NCBI RefSeq assembly: GCF_030269365.1
Contig: NZ_BSTF01000025.1
Span: 1-64,000 of the forward strand
Direction: 5' to 3'
DNA length: 64,000 bases
Origin: Lentzea sp. NBRC 102530
GTDB lineage: Bacteria; Actinomycetota; Actinomycetes; Mycobacteriales; Pseudonocardiaceae
The position numbers were made by a program, and so were the translations under genes. The notes beneath the pieces were generated by a model. That model saw nothing but the letters and a program-made list of their open reading frames with translations. It did not search any database and was not told the origin of the DNA. Of the stretch, positions 1 to 11,971 are shown in pieces (the first letter of the stretch is position 1; every line of letters starts with the position of its first letter).

Positions 1-155
1 GCTGAGCGTACACGTTTGCGACAGGGGAGCACAACGGGAGAGGACGCCCTGAACAGGGGCGCTTGCACACACGAGTTTCCAACGGGTAGGTTGCCACTGG
101 TCGGACTCGCTGGTCTTGGTACGACTTCTTCATCTACGCGACAGCCGCGGCCCTG

Positions 156-1340
156 GTGTTCCCCAAGTTGTTCTTCCCGGAGGCGACGCCGATCGTGGCG
201 TTGCTGCTCAGCTTCAGCACGTTCTGGGCGGGCTTCATCGCGCGTCCCGTCGGCGGTCTGGTGTTCGGGCACGTCGGTGACAAGGTCGGCCGCAAGCCGG
301 CGCTCGTCATCTGCCTCGCGCTGATGGCCGGCGCGACGTTCCTCATCGGTCTGCTGCCCACGACGGCGACGCTCGGTGTGGGCGCGCCGTTGCTGCTCGT
401 GCTGCTGCGGTTCCTGCAGGGCATCGCGGTCGGCGGGCAGTGGGGTGGCGTGGTGCTGCTGCTGACCGAGTCCGCCGGGCCTCGCAAGCGCGGGTTCGCG
501 GGCACGTTCGGGCAGGCCGGTGTGCCGATCGGCGTGTTGCTGGGCAACGTCGCGTTCATCAGCGCGACGACGGCCCTCTCGCCGGAGGCGTTCGCGTCGT
601 GGGGCTGGCGGGTGCCGTTCCTGGCATCGGCCCTGCTCTTCCCGGTGGTGCTGTTCATCCAGCTCAAGGTCGAGGACAGCCCGGTGTTCAAGGAGATGCA
701 GGAACGCCGCCAGAACGCGCCCAAGGTCGTCCACGCGCCGTTGAAGGAGGCGCTCAGGACGCACCGCAAGCCGATCCTGTACGGCGCGGGGCTCATGTTC
801 GCGTCCAACGCCATCTTCTACGTGTCGATCGCGGGCGTGCTGTCGTACGCGACCGCGACGCTCGGGCTGAGCCGCGAGTCGGTGCTGGTCGTGACCCTGC
901 TGTCGTCGCTGGTGAGCATCCCGGTGATCCTCTACGCCGGACACCTCAGCGACCGGGTGGGACGGCGTCCGCTGATCATCGCGGGCACCGCCGGGCTGAT
1001 CGTGTGGGCGTTCCCGTACTTCCTGCTCGTGGACACGGGCTCGCTCTTGATGCTGTTCATCGCGTCCACGGTCGGGGGCATCGCGTCCTCTCTCGTGTAC
1101 GGGCCGATCGCCGCCTACCTGGGTGAACTGTTCGAACCGCACGTGCGCTACTCGGGCGCCTCGCTCGCCTACCAGCTGGCGTCGATCCTGGTCAGCGGCG
1201 GCACGCCGTTCGTGATGACGGCACTGCTCGGCGCGACCGGCACGTCGATGTCCGTGTCGGCGTTCCTGCTGGTCATGGGCCTGTGCACGCTCGTGTCGGT
1301 GATCAAGCTGCCGGAGACCCACCAGCCGGAACGGGCCTGA
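156..1340 (+). CDS. MFS transporter (MHS family), damaged 5' end
   Basis: Metabolite:proton symporter-type major facilitator. After residue 1 it reads about 11 hydrophobic segments, with the family motif FGHVGDKVGRK between segments 2 and 3 and LSDRVGRRPL in the middle. It resembles the second MFS of the window (17878-19170). That paralogue begins MIKKVVGASLIGTTVEWYDFF; here the in-frame sequence before residue 1 still reads WYDFFIYATAAAL, but a TAG at 87-89 closes the frame and no ATG, GTG or TTG lies between it and the GTG at 156. The frame one base away reads LPLVG just before, so one base lost or gained near 104 would restore a normal start. The GTG start is therefore only formal, and the gene may be frameshifted or a pseudogene. 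Substrate unknown. Confidence 0.7.
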   Translation: MFPKLFFPEATPIVALLLSFSTFWAGFIARPVGGLVFGHVGDKVGRKPALVICLALMAGATFLIGLLPTTATLGVGAPLLLVLLRFLQGIAVGGQWGGVVLLLTESAGPRKRGFAGTFGQAGVPIGVLLGNVAFISATTALSPEAFASWGWRVPFLASALLFPVVLFIQLKVEDSPVFKEMQERRQNAPKVVHAPLKEALRTHRKPILYGAGLMFASNAIFYVSIAGVLSYATATLGLSRESVLVVTLLSSLVSIPVILYAGHLSDRVGRRPLIIAGTAGLIVWAFPYFLLVDTGSLLMLFIASTVGGIASSLVYGPIAAYLGELFEPHVRYSGASLAYQLASILVSGGTPFVMTALLGATGTSMSVSAFLLVMGLCTLVSVIKLPETHQPERA

Positions 1341-1346
1341 TCAAAG

Positions 1347-1389
1347 GCTGTGAAGGCCCGGCCCGAGGCACAAATCGGGCCTTCACAGT
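1347..1389 (+). terminator. Intrinsic terminator after the MFS gene
   Basis: A perfect 13-base inverted repeat (CTGTGAAGGCCCG at 1348-1360, its complement at 1376-1388) encloses a 15-base loop and begins 7 bases after the MFS stop codon. There is no clear T-run, as is common in GC-rich actinomycetes. It separates the MFS gene from secA2. Confidence 0.75.
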
Positions 1390-1447
1390 CAAGACCTCTG
1401 CGGAACCTGGAGCCGATGCCGTACGTTGGCGCGTCGTGACCACTCTC

Positions 1448-3721
1448 ATGGCGCGCTTGAAGCAGCGGATGCGCAGGTTCGCGCAGAAACCGGGCTCTGT
1501 CGACCTCGCCCCGTTCCAGGCCTTGCTCTCGGACGTGGAGAAACACGCGGACGCCTTCAAGGCGTTCAGCGACGAGGAGCTGACGGCCCACGCGAAGAAG
1601 CTGCGCGAGGAGAGCACGGACACCGAGCTCGCCGCCCTGACCCGGGAGGCCGCGGAACGCGCCATCGGGCAGCGCCCGTTCGACGTGCAGGTGCTGGGCG
1701 CCCTGGGCATGCTGAGCGGCCTCGTGGTCGAGATGGCGACCGGTGAGGGCAAGACGCTCGCGGGCGCCATGGCCGCGGCCGGGTTCGCGATCAAGGGCAA
1801 GCGCGTCCACGTGGTCAGCGTCAACGACTACCTCGCCCAGCGCGACGCCGAGTGGATGGGGCCGCTGTACGCGCTCCTGGGCGTCAGCGTCGGCTGGATC
1901 AACGGCAGCTCGAAGGCCGAGGAACGCCGCGAGGCGTATCAGGCGGAGGTCACGTACGCGCCGGTCAGCGAGATCGGCTTCGACATCCTGCGCGACCGGA
2001 TCGTCACCCGCGAGGAAGACCTGATCGTCCCCGAGCCGCAGGTGGCGCTGATCGACGAGGCCGACTCGGTGCTCGTCGACGAGGCCCGCGTGCCGCTCGT
2101 GCTGGCCGGTTCGACCAGCGCGGAGGCGGCCGACCCCGTCATCGCCGACCTGGTCAAGCGGCTGCGGCAGAACCTGCACTACGAGATCGACGACGAGGAG
2201 CGCAACGTCTTCCTCACGGGCGCGGGCTCGGAGGCCGTCGAGCGGGCGCTCGGCGAGATCGACCTGTACTCGCAGGAGCACGTGACGTCGACGCTGTCGA
2301 AGGTCAACGTGGCGCTGCACGCGCAGGTGCTGCTGCACCGCGACGTCGACTACATCGTGCGCGACGGCAAGGTGCACCTGATCAACGACACGCGTGGCCG
2401 GGTCGCGAAGCTCCAGCGCTGGCCGGACGGCCTGCAGGCCGCGGTCGAGGCCAAGGAGAACGTCCAGACCACCGAGTCCGGCGAGATCCTCGACTCGATG
2501 ACGGTGCAGGCGCTGATCTCGCGCTACCCGACGCGCTGCGGCATGACCGGTACGGCCGTGGCCGTCGCCGAGACGCTGCGGGAGTTCTACGAGCTCGAGG
2601 TGCTCGTGATCCCGCCGAACAAGCAGAACATCCGCGAGGACGAGCACTTCCGCCTCTACGCGACGCTGGAGCAGAAGGAAGACGCGATCGTCGAGGAGAT
2701 CAAGAAGGTCCACGAGACGGGCCGCCCGATCCTCGTCGGCACGCTCGACGTCGCCGAGTCCGAGCGCATCTCCTCGAAGCTGCGCGCCGCGGACATCGAG
2801 TGCGTCGTGCTGAACGCGAAGAACGACGCCGAGGAAGCGTCGATCATCGCGGACGCGGGCTCGTACCAGCGCATCACGGTCTCCACGCAGATGGCCGGTC
2901 GCGGTACGGACATCCGCCTCGGCGGCCACGAGGGCGAGGACCACGACCGCATCGCCGAACTCGGCGGCCTGTACGTGATCGGCTCCGGCCGGCACTCGTC
3001 GTCGCGGCTGGACGACCAGCTGCGCGGCCGTGCCGGACGTCAGGGCGACCCCGGCGGTTCGGTGTTCTTCTCGTCCATGCAGGACGAACTGATCACGCAG
3101 TACGCGCCGGACGCCGAGGACCCGTCCGAAGTGGACGACGACGGCCGCGTGCACGACAAGGGCCTGCTGCACACCTTCGAGCACGCGCAGCGCGTGGCCG
3201 AGGGCGTGAACCTGGAGATCCACCGCAACACGTGGCGCTACAACAAGCTCATCGAGCACCAGCGCGACATCCTGCTCAAGCACCGCGACGTCGTGCTGAA
3301 GACGGACGCGGCGTTCGAGAAGGTCGGCGGGAAGGAGGGCGTGAGCGACGAGGTGGCGTCCGAAGCCGCCCGCAAGATCACGCTGTTCTTCCTCGACGAC
3401 CTGTGGACGCACCACCTGACGTTCCTGTCGGACCTGCGCGAGGGCATCCACCTGCGGGCGCTGGCGCGGCAGAACCCGCTGGACGAGTTCCACCGCGAGG
3501 CCATCCCGGCGTTCAACAAGATCGTGCCGGAGTCGTGGGAGCGCACCAAGGAGAAGTACGAGGCGGCCAAGATCACCGACGACGGCTACGACCTCGCCGA
3601 CGCCGGGGTGAAGCGCCCCAGCTCGACGTGGACGTACCTGGTGCACGACAACCCGTTCGGCTCCGGTCTCGAGGAGACGATGAAGGGTCTCGTGAAGATG
3701 GTGCGCGGACAGCGCCGCTGA
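1448..3721 (+). CDS. secA2: Accessory Sec translocase ATPase SecA2
   Basis: SecA-type preprotein translocase ATPase acting at the cytoplasmic face of the membrane. With the ATG at 1448 it has 757 residues, shorter than housekeeping SecA (about 900+). It has the Walker A segment MATGEGKT near residue 96, DEADSVLVDEA near 202, GRGTDIRLGG and QLRGRAGRQGDPG in motor domain 2, and a helical scaffold. The C-terminal linker and Cys-rich zinc domain of SecA1 are missing; it ends soon after GLVKMVRGQRR. These traits fit the SecA2 paralogue of mycobacteria and relatives, which exports a limited protein set. A GTG at 1436 is an alternative start; neither has a strong RBS. No substrate gene is adjacent. 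Confidence 0.9.
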   Translation: MARLKQRMRRFAQKPGSVDLAPFQALLSDVEKHADAFKAFSDEELTAHAKKLREESTDTELAALTREAAERAIGQRPFDVQVLGALGMLSGLVVEMATGEGKTLAGAMAAAGFAIKGKRVHVVSVNDYLAQRDAEWMGPLYALLGVSVGWINGSSKAEERREAYQAEVTYAPVSEIGFDILRDRIVTREEDLIVPEPQVALIDEADSVLVDEARVPLVLAGSTSAEAADPVIADLVKRLRQNLHYEIDDEERNVFLTGAGSEAVERALGEIDLYSQEHVTSTLSKVNVALHAQVLLHRDVDYIVRDGKVHLINDTRGRVAKLQRWPDGLQAAVEAKENVQTTESGEILDSMTVQALISRYPTRCGMTGTAVAVAETLREFYELEVLVIPPNKQNIREDEHFRLYATLEQKEDAIVEEIKKVHETGRPILVGTLDVAESERISSKLRAADIECVVLNAKNDAEEASIIADAGSYQRITVSTQMAGRGTDIRLGGHEGEDHDRIAELGGLYVIGSGRHSSSRLDDQLRGRAGRQGDPGGSVFFSSMQDELITQYAPDAEDPSEVDDDGRVHDKGLLHTFEHAQRVAEGVNLEIHRNTWRYNKLIEHQRDILLKHRDVVLKTDAAFEKVGGKEGVSDEVASEAARKITLFFLDDLWTHHLTFLSDLREGIHLRALARQNPLDEFHREAIPAFNKIVPESWERTKEKYEAAKITDDGYDLADAGVKRPSSTWTYLVHDNPFGSGLEETMKGLVKMVRGQRR

Positions 3722-3724
3722 CGG

Positions 3725-3997
3725 TTACATCTTCCCGGGGACGACGACGAGGTCGTCCGCCGGTCTGGCGGGCCGGGGCACAGCCTCGGCCCGTCTCACG
3801 TCCCCGGCCGACGCGGTGGTCATCTCCTCGGAGAGGGCTCTGATCTCGGCCAGGATGTCGAGGTGCTCCTGCGACGGCGGAGGCCCAACGAAGTTGGACC
3901 TGTTGTGCGCCGTCCGTTCCGCCCGCTCGGCCAGCAGCCTGATGCGGCGGAGGAGATCGTGCTCCCCTTCAGGGAGCAAGAAGTCGTTCTGCTCCAT
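3725..3997 (-). CDS. Small hypothetical protein
   Basis: A 90-residue charged soluble protein (begins MEQNDFLLPEGEHDLLRRI) with a helical N-terminal half and a Pro/Arg-rich C-terminus (RPARPADDLVVVPGKM). I recognise no domain. It lies 44 bases downstream of the Rieske oxygenase and converges on secA2. The ATG at 3997 sits at the edge of an inverted repeat; the frame stays open upstream to 4159, but that part is Arg-rich and looks non-coding. No clear RBS. Confidence 0.5.
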   Translation of the reverse strand: MEQNDFLLPEGEHDLLRRIRLLAERAERTAHNRSNFVGPPPSQEHLDILAEIRALSEEMTTASAGDVRRAEAVPRPARPADDLVVVPGKM

Positions 3998-4029
3998 CAC
4001 CCGTGCAAGCTTTCGCGTGCACGGGGTGA
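3998..4029 (-). terminator. Hairpin between the Rieske oxygenase gene and the small ORF
   Basis: CCCGTGCA (4000-4007) and TGCACGGG (4018-4025) form an 8-base stem with a 10-base loop; the outer bases can extend it with a bulge. It lies 13 bases past the stop of the oxygenase gene and just before the next start codon, so it could end the betaine operon or mask the start of the small gene. Confidence 0.45.
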
Positions 4030-4041
4030 CCCGTCGATCCC

Positions 4042-5150
4042 CTAGTCGGCTGATTCCAGTTTCTGGACGAGCCAGGCGTGGAATCCGCCGATGTGGTGCT
4101 CCGACGGCACCAGCACTCCGCCGTGCGCGTAGGCGCGCGAAGCCATGGCCGGCTGGCATCGCTCGCAGGCTTCGAAGTCCTGTTCGTTCACCCGGTGGAA
4201 CAGCTCGACCGAGCGAGAGACGTCACGGCCGGTGTCCACGACTTCCTTGGCGTAGAGCCAATCGCACTCGACGACCGTCCTGTCCGCGGCCATCGGGTAC
4301 ATCCGGTGGAGGATCACGTGGTCCGGCACGAGGTTGACGAACACCTGCGGTTTGATCGTGATCGCGTAGTACTTCCTGTCCCGTTCCTCTTCCAGGGCGG
4401 ACAGTTTCCCGAATCCCTCGCCGCCGTCGACGGTGAAGCCCTTGATCTCGTCGCCGAACTCGGCGCCGTGCCCGACGTAGTACTGGGCCGCGTAGCCGTC
4501 CGCGAACTCGGGCAGCACCTCGGTGAGCTCGGGGTGGATCGTCGCGCAGTGGTAGCACTCCATGAAGTTCTCGATGATGAGCTTCCAGTTGGCCTTGACG
4601 TCGTAGGTGATCCGGCGGCCCACGGACAGCTGGTCGATCTCGTAGCCGTCGATCGCGTCGAGCGTTCCCAAACGTTCGGTAACGGCGCTGAGGACGTCGT
4701 CCTCGAAGCTCGGAGGTTCGTCGGCGAGGTTCACCCACACGTACCCGAGCCACTCGCGCAGGTGCACCTTCGACAGTCCGTACTCAACGCGATCGACGTC
4801 CGGCATTGAGGTGAGATTGGGTGCGGCGATCAGGTTTCCGTCCAACGCGTACGTCCAGGCGTGGTAAGGGCACTGGAACGCGCGTTTGACGCTCCCGGCC
4901 TCCTCGACGCAGATGCGCGCGCCGCGGTGCCGGCAGACGTTCAGGAACGCGTTGAGGGCGCCCTTGCGGTCCCGCGCGATCAGCACGCTCTCCCGCCCGA
5001 CCTCCACCGTGCGGAAGTCGCCCGCGTTCGGCAGGTCGGACGACTTCACCGCGCAGAACCACATCTTCTCGAAGATGAAGGCCTGTTCCCGCGCGAAGAT
5101 CGCGGGGTCGGTGTAGTAGCGGCCCTCAAGGGTGGAGATCAGGCTGCCGG

Positions 5151-5154
<4 letters not shown>
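4042..5154 (-). CDS. gbcA: Rieske oxygenase, glycine-betaine demethylase type
   Basis: Aromatic-ring-hydroxylase-type oxygenase alpha subunit, 370 residues. The Rieske [2Fe-2S] ligands are C74/H76 (CRHRG) and C95/H98 (CPYHAW). The mononuclear iron site has the segment [16 protein letters not shown] with H202 and H207. Glycine-betaine monooxygenase (GbcA) and plant-type choline monooxygenase share this fold. Because the gene starts inside the stop of a sarcosine-oxidase-like gene (ATGA at 5151-5154), in an operon with a dimethylglycine-oxidase-like gene, glycine betaine to dimethylglycine plus formaldehyde is the best assignment. No GbcB-type reductase is adjacent; electrons probably come from the ferredoxin and reductase at 10470-11890. 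Choline monooxygenase remains an alternative. Confidence 0.8.
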
Positions 5155-8675
<3,521 letters not shown>

Positions 8676-8785
8676 GCCAGCGCGCCCGGCTGTCAATACC
8701 GCCGTTCGCGCGATCAGCGCCCTGTGGACCGGGAAACCGGATAAATGAGGAGGTTCGGCCGCGAACCGTGACGCATCATCGGCGG

Positions 8786-9595
8786 ATGGAGTCCACGACC
8801 CTGCACACGATGGCGCGCAGGTACCTGATGAGCCGCAACGAAAAGCTGCGCGCCGCCGGCGACGAACTCCCGAACGACGGTCGGCGCTTCTTCGGCTACA
8901 CGCAGGAGGCGCAGCGGATCTACCCCAGGTACAACGCGGTGACCGCGATCCTGCGGGAGGTCGAGCGTCTCGACCCGGACGACCTCCCGCCGCCCGACCG
9001 GCTCGCCTCGGCGCTCGCGACCGCTTCGGCCACGCGGTCGGTCTTCCGGCTCACCCGGGTCGAGGCGGAAGCGGACGCCGAGGAACGCGCGCTGTTCCGC
9101 GCCGCGGTGCGGAGCTGGCGCGCGGCCGAGGACCTCCTGGTCGAGCCGTTGCCCTACCGCCGCCTGTTCAGCGAGGAGGAGCACGAACGGTGGCGTGACG
9201 CCCTGGCTCGCCGCTGGGGCCTGGCGGGGTTCCTGTGGCATCCGCTGATCGCCGTGGACGTACCGGACGACGTGCTCGTGGTCGACGCCTCCGCTCTGGA
9301 GGACGGCCCGGGAACCGGCCTGGTCCGCGCGGCGCTGGCCGGTCTGGGCCTGAGCCGTGTCGTCGAGGTCCGGGAGCCCGGTGACCCCGGCGGGCGTGTG
9401 GACCTCGCCACGCTCGAGCCGTCGTACACCGGCGCGGAGGGCATCTGGACCGACGACACGCTCGATTGGATCCTCTACGCGTCGCACGAGAACTCGGTGG
9501 CGTTCGGCGGCACGCTCGCCGAACGCCTCCGCACCTCGTGGCCGGACCTCGCCGACTGGGGCTGGGCCCCGATCTGGGATCAGCCCGCGAAGTAG
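8786..9595 (+). CDS. Hypothetical protein
   Basis: A 269-residue soluble, acidic protein with no signal peptide or membrane segment. I recognise no family. It has MARRYLMSRNEKLRAAGDEL near the N-terminus and ends DLADWGWAPIWDQPAK. It is divergent from the DMGO-like operon across a 174-base gap and convergent with iclR, overlapping its 3' end by 16 bases. The ATG at 8786 is chosen because the next (8810) would remove conserved-looking residues; no strong RBS is present. Its link to betaine metabolism is by position only. Confidence 0.65.
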   Translation: MESTTLHTMARRYLMSRNEKLRAAGDELPNDGRRFFGYTQEAQRIYPRYNAVTAILREVERLDPDDLPPPDRLASALATASATRSVFRLTRVEAEADAEERALFRAAVRSWRAAEDLLVEPLPYRRLFSEEEHERWRDALARRWGLAGFLWHPLIAVDVPDDVLVVDASALEDGPGTGLVRAALAGLGLSRVVEVREPGDPGGRVDLATLEPSYTGAEGIWTDDTLDWILYASHENSVAFGGTLAERLRTSWPDLADWGWAPIWDQPAK

Positions 9596-10350
9596 CCGAG
9601 CTGCGCCGAGAGTTCCTGCGCGGCCGTCGACATCGCGGGCACGATCTCCTCGACCCGTTCCCGCGACAGCCGGTACGACGGACCGGACGCGCTCATCGCC
9701 GCCACCACCTCGCCGCGGTGCCCGCGCACCGGCACGGCCACCGCGTGCAGGCCGAGTTCGAGTTCCTCGAAGCACGCCGCGTAGCCCTTGGCCGCCACGT
9801 CGTCCAGTTCGGACAGCAGCCGTGCGGCTTCCACGACCGTGTTCTCGGTGTAGGCGTCCAGTGGCAGCGAGGCGAGGCGCGTGCGTTCAGACGTCGGCAG
9901 GTAGGCGAGCAGGACCTTGCCTGAGGAGGTGGCGTGCAACGGGGTGCGCTGGCCGATCCAGTTCACCGCCGAGACGGCCGCGGAGCCGCGGGCCTGGGTG
10001 ATGTTGATGGCGACGCCGGCGTCGTGCACGGCGATGTTGACGGTCTCGCCGAACGAGTCGGCGAGGGTCTGGCAGACGGGCTGGCCGAGCTTGGTCAGGT
10101 CCATCCGGCCGGTGGCGGCACCGGCCAGCCTGACCACGCCGAAGCCGATGGCGTACTTGCCTCTTTCGCCGAGCTGCTCCACCAGGCCGCGCGACTCCAG
10201 CACGGAGACGAGTCTGGACACCGTGGACTTGTGCACGCCGAGCTCACCAGCGATTTCGGTGATACCGGCCTCGCCTTGGGCCAGTAGCTCGAGCACGCTG
10301 ATGGCTCTGTCCACGGACTGCACCTGAGCTGCCGAGTCGGAGTTGCCCAT
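9580..10350 (-). CDS. IclR-family transcriptional regulator
   Basis: 256 residues. The N-terminal winged helix-turn-helix (VQSVDRAISVLELLAQGEAGITEIAGELGVHKSTVSRLV, given in part) is typical of IclR. The C-terminal effector domain has GQRTPLHATSSGKVLLAYL and YAACFEELELGLHAVAVPV. It sits between the minus-strand demethylation operon and the plus-strand choline-oxidation operon, which makes it the likely local regulator, with choline, betaine or a demethylated product as effector (inference). The start ATG at 10350 has a TACTGT box six bases upstream (leaderless type) and a GTTGCG half-site between box and start, suggesting autoregulation. IclR proteins can activate or repress; the sequence does not say which. 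Confidence 0.9.
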   Translation of the reverse strand: MGNSDSAAQVQSVDRAISVLELLAQGEAGITEIAGELGVHKSTVSRLVSVLESRGLVEQLGERGKYAIGFGVVRLAGAATGRMDLTKLGQPVCQTLADSFGETVNIAVHDAGVAINITQARGSAAVSAVNWIGQRTPLHATSSGKVLLAYLPTSERTRLASLPLDAYTENTVVEAARLLSELDDVAAKGYAACFEELELGLHAVAVPVRGHRGEVVAAMSASGPSYRLSRERVEEIVPAMSTAAQELSAQLGYFAG

Positions 10351-10362
10351 CGCGCAACAGTA
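10351..10362 (-). promoter_or_regulatory. Leaderless-type promoter of iclR with GTTGCG half-site
   Basis: On the minus strand TACTGT (10362-10357) stands exactly six bases before the ATG at 10350, and GTTGCG lies across the join. A -10 box at this distance implies that the transcript begins at or next to the start codon. A bound regulator would cover the start. Confidence 0.45.
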
Positions 10363-10422
10363 ATCGACAGGCAAAACAACCGGCTGGACTCTTGACGGCG
10401 GGTCGCGCGGGGCTCACATTGT

Positions 10423-10458
10423 GTTGCGTCATTCGGAACGTGTGCCGTGTTACGCAAC
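10423..10458 (+). promoter_or_regulatory. Putative IclR operator of the choline-oxidation operon
   Basis: GTTGCG (10423-10428), GGAACG (10435-10440) and CGCAAC (10453-10458) form nested inverted half-sites 12-47 bases before the ferredoxin start. The 10435-10458 block matches the minus-strand block at 8655-8632 in both half-sites and in two internal GT positions. A shared operator would co-regulate both betaine operons. Confidence 0.55.
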
Positions 10459-10469
10459 GGAGGCCGACG

Positions 10470-10790
10470 ATGATCCGCGCCTGCGCTCTCGTGGACCTGC
10501 CCCCAGGGGAGGCGGTTCGCATCGTCGGCCCTCACGCGCCGATAGCCCTCTTCAACGTCGATGGCGTCCTCTACGCCATCGACGACACGTGCACCCACCA
10601 GGACGCCTCGTTGAGCGAGGGGTGGCTGGAGGGGTGCTTCGTCGAGTGCCCGCTGCACGCGGCGAGCTTCGACCTGCGCACCGGCGCGCCGACGTGCCTG
10701 CCCGCCAAGAGACCCGTGAAGACCTACGCGGTTCTTGTGGAGGATGGAGTGGTCTGTGTCGATGTCGAAGTGAACAAGGACGTGGCGTGA
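10470..10790 (+). CDS. Rieske-type [2Fe-2S] ferredoxin
   Basis: A 106-residue soluble Rieske ferredoxin. The cluster ligands are in CTHQDASLSEGW and CPLHAASF (C-x-H, about 17 residues, C-x2-H), as in ferredoxins of ring-hydroxylating dioxygenase systems. The ATG at 10470 follows GGAGG with seven bases of spacing. Its stop overlaps the reductase start by three bases, so the pair is made together. With no oxygenase beside it on this strand, the Rieske oxygenase at 4042-5154 is the likely acceptor. Confidence 0.9.
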   Translation: MIRACALVDLPPGEAVRIVGPHAPIALFNVDGVLYAIDDTCTHQDASLSEGWLEGCFVECPLHAASFDLRTGAPTCLPAKRPVKTYAVLVEDGVVCVDVEVNKDVA

Positions 10791-11890
10791 AGACGATCGC
10801 GATCATCGGTGCCTCCCTCGCCGGCCTCAGGTCGGCTCAGGCACTGCGCCAGCAGGGGTTCGACGGACGGATCGTCGTCGTCGGCGACGAGGTCCACCTC
10901 CCCTACGACCGGCCACCGCTGTCGAAGGACTTCCTCCTCGGCAAGGTCGAGGCCGTGCCGCTCGCCGACCAGGAGGACCTCGACGCCGTCAACGCCGAGT
11001 GGCGCCTCGGCGTGAAGGCGACCGGGCTGCTGTCGACCCAGGAGGTCGCGCTCAGCGACGACACCACGCTCGCGGCCGACGGCATCGTCATCGCGACCGG
11101 CGGCCTGCCGCGCACGATCCCCGGCACGCACGTCCTGCGCACGCTCGACGACGCCGTCAAGCTCCGCGAGGCGTTCGGCACCGCGCAGCACATCGGCGTC
11201 ATCGGCGCCGGGTTCATCGGCGCGGAGATCGCGTCCAGCGCGCGTGCGCTGGGCAAGGACGTCACCGTCGTCGAGGCGTTGCCCACACCTCTCACCCGTG
11301 TACTGGGTGCACAGATGGGCACTGCATGTGGACATCTGCACGGCGACCACGGATCAACGTTGATTACCGGAATCAATGTTGATTCAGTCAACGTTGACGG
11401 CGGAATCAACCTCGCCGATGGACGTGTCGTCAACGCTGACGTGGTCGTCGCGGGCATCGGCACGCGCCCGGCGACCGACTGGTTGGCTGGAGGACCGGTC
11501 AACCTCGGCAACGGTGTCGTGTGCGACGCGGGTGGCGTGACGAACGTGAAGAACATCGTCGCGGTCGGCGATGTCGCCAACTGCGGCGGACATCGGGCCG
11601 AGCACTGGACGTCCGCGACCGAACAGGCGCAAGTTGCGACGCGCAACTTGCTGGCGGGCGAGACGGTCGCGACGCACACCGCGGGCGGCTACGTGTGGTC
11701 CGACCAGTACGGCGTGCGCATCCAGTTCATCGGACGGGCGACGGACGACGTTCGCGTCGAAGATGGGTCCGTTGAAGACAGGAAGTTCGTAGCGACCTAT
11801 CGAGACGGTGAGAACCCGGACGACATTGTTGGCATCGTGGCCATGAGCAACGCCCGACTCTTCACCCGGCTCCGCCGGAACCTGAAGTAA
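10787..11890 (+). CDS. NAD(P)H:ferredoxin reductase (FAD)
   Basis: A 367-residue class of pyridine nucleotide-disulphide-type reductase used with Rieske ferredoxins. It has an FAD-binding GASLAGLRSAQAL motif, LPYDRPPLSKDFL typical of rubredoxin/ferredoxin reductases, an NAD-binding GVIGAGFIGAEIA motif and a C-terminal FAD contact VAVGDVANC. It is somewhat short: the family is usually near 400. It starts with a GTG inside the ferredoxin stop. Likely role: NAD(P)H to FAD to Rieske ferredoxin to the betaine demethylase. Three AT-richer palindromes lie inside the gene at 11353-11398. Confidence 0.88.
   Translation: MKTIAIIGASLAGLRSAQALRQQGFDGRIVVVGDEVHLPYDRPPLSKDFLLGKVEAVPLADQEDLDAVNAEWRLGVKATGLLSTQEVALSDDTTLAADGIVIATGGLPRTIPGTHVLRTLDDAVKLREAFGTAQHIGVIGAGFIGAEIASSARALGKDVTVVEALPTPLTRVLGAQMGTACGHLHGDHGSTLITGINVDSVNVDGGINLADGRVVNADVVVAGIGTRPATDWLAGGPVNLGNGVVCDAGGVTNVKNIVAVGDVANCGGHRAEHWTSATEQAQVATRNLLAGETVATHTAGGYVWSDQYGVRIQFIGRATDDVRVEDGSVEDRKFVATYRDGENPDDIVGIVAMSNARLFTRLRRNLK
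11353..11398. repeat. Three tandem 12-base palindromes inside the reductase gene
   Basis: ATCAACGTTGAT (11353-11364), ATCAATGTTGAT (11372-11383) and GTCAACGTTGAC (11387-11398) are each perfect or near-perfect palindromes, and visibly AT-richer than the surroundings. They encode repeated (I/V)NVD. Such spacing could be an intragenic operator cluster, or a recently duplicated codon pattern. Confidence 0.6.
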
Positions 11891-11971
11891 CGGTCGTCAC
11901 GGTTTGACGCCGCCGGCGACCGGATACACCCCAGTGTCCTTCGTGGACACATGATTCCAGGGAGGCAGTCC

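Noticed and set aside
1169-3646. Open frame of about 825 codons opposite secA2
   Set aside because: It mirrors the codon structure of secA2 and has no motif or RBS.
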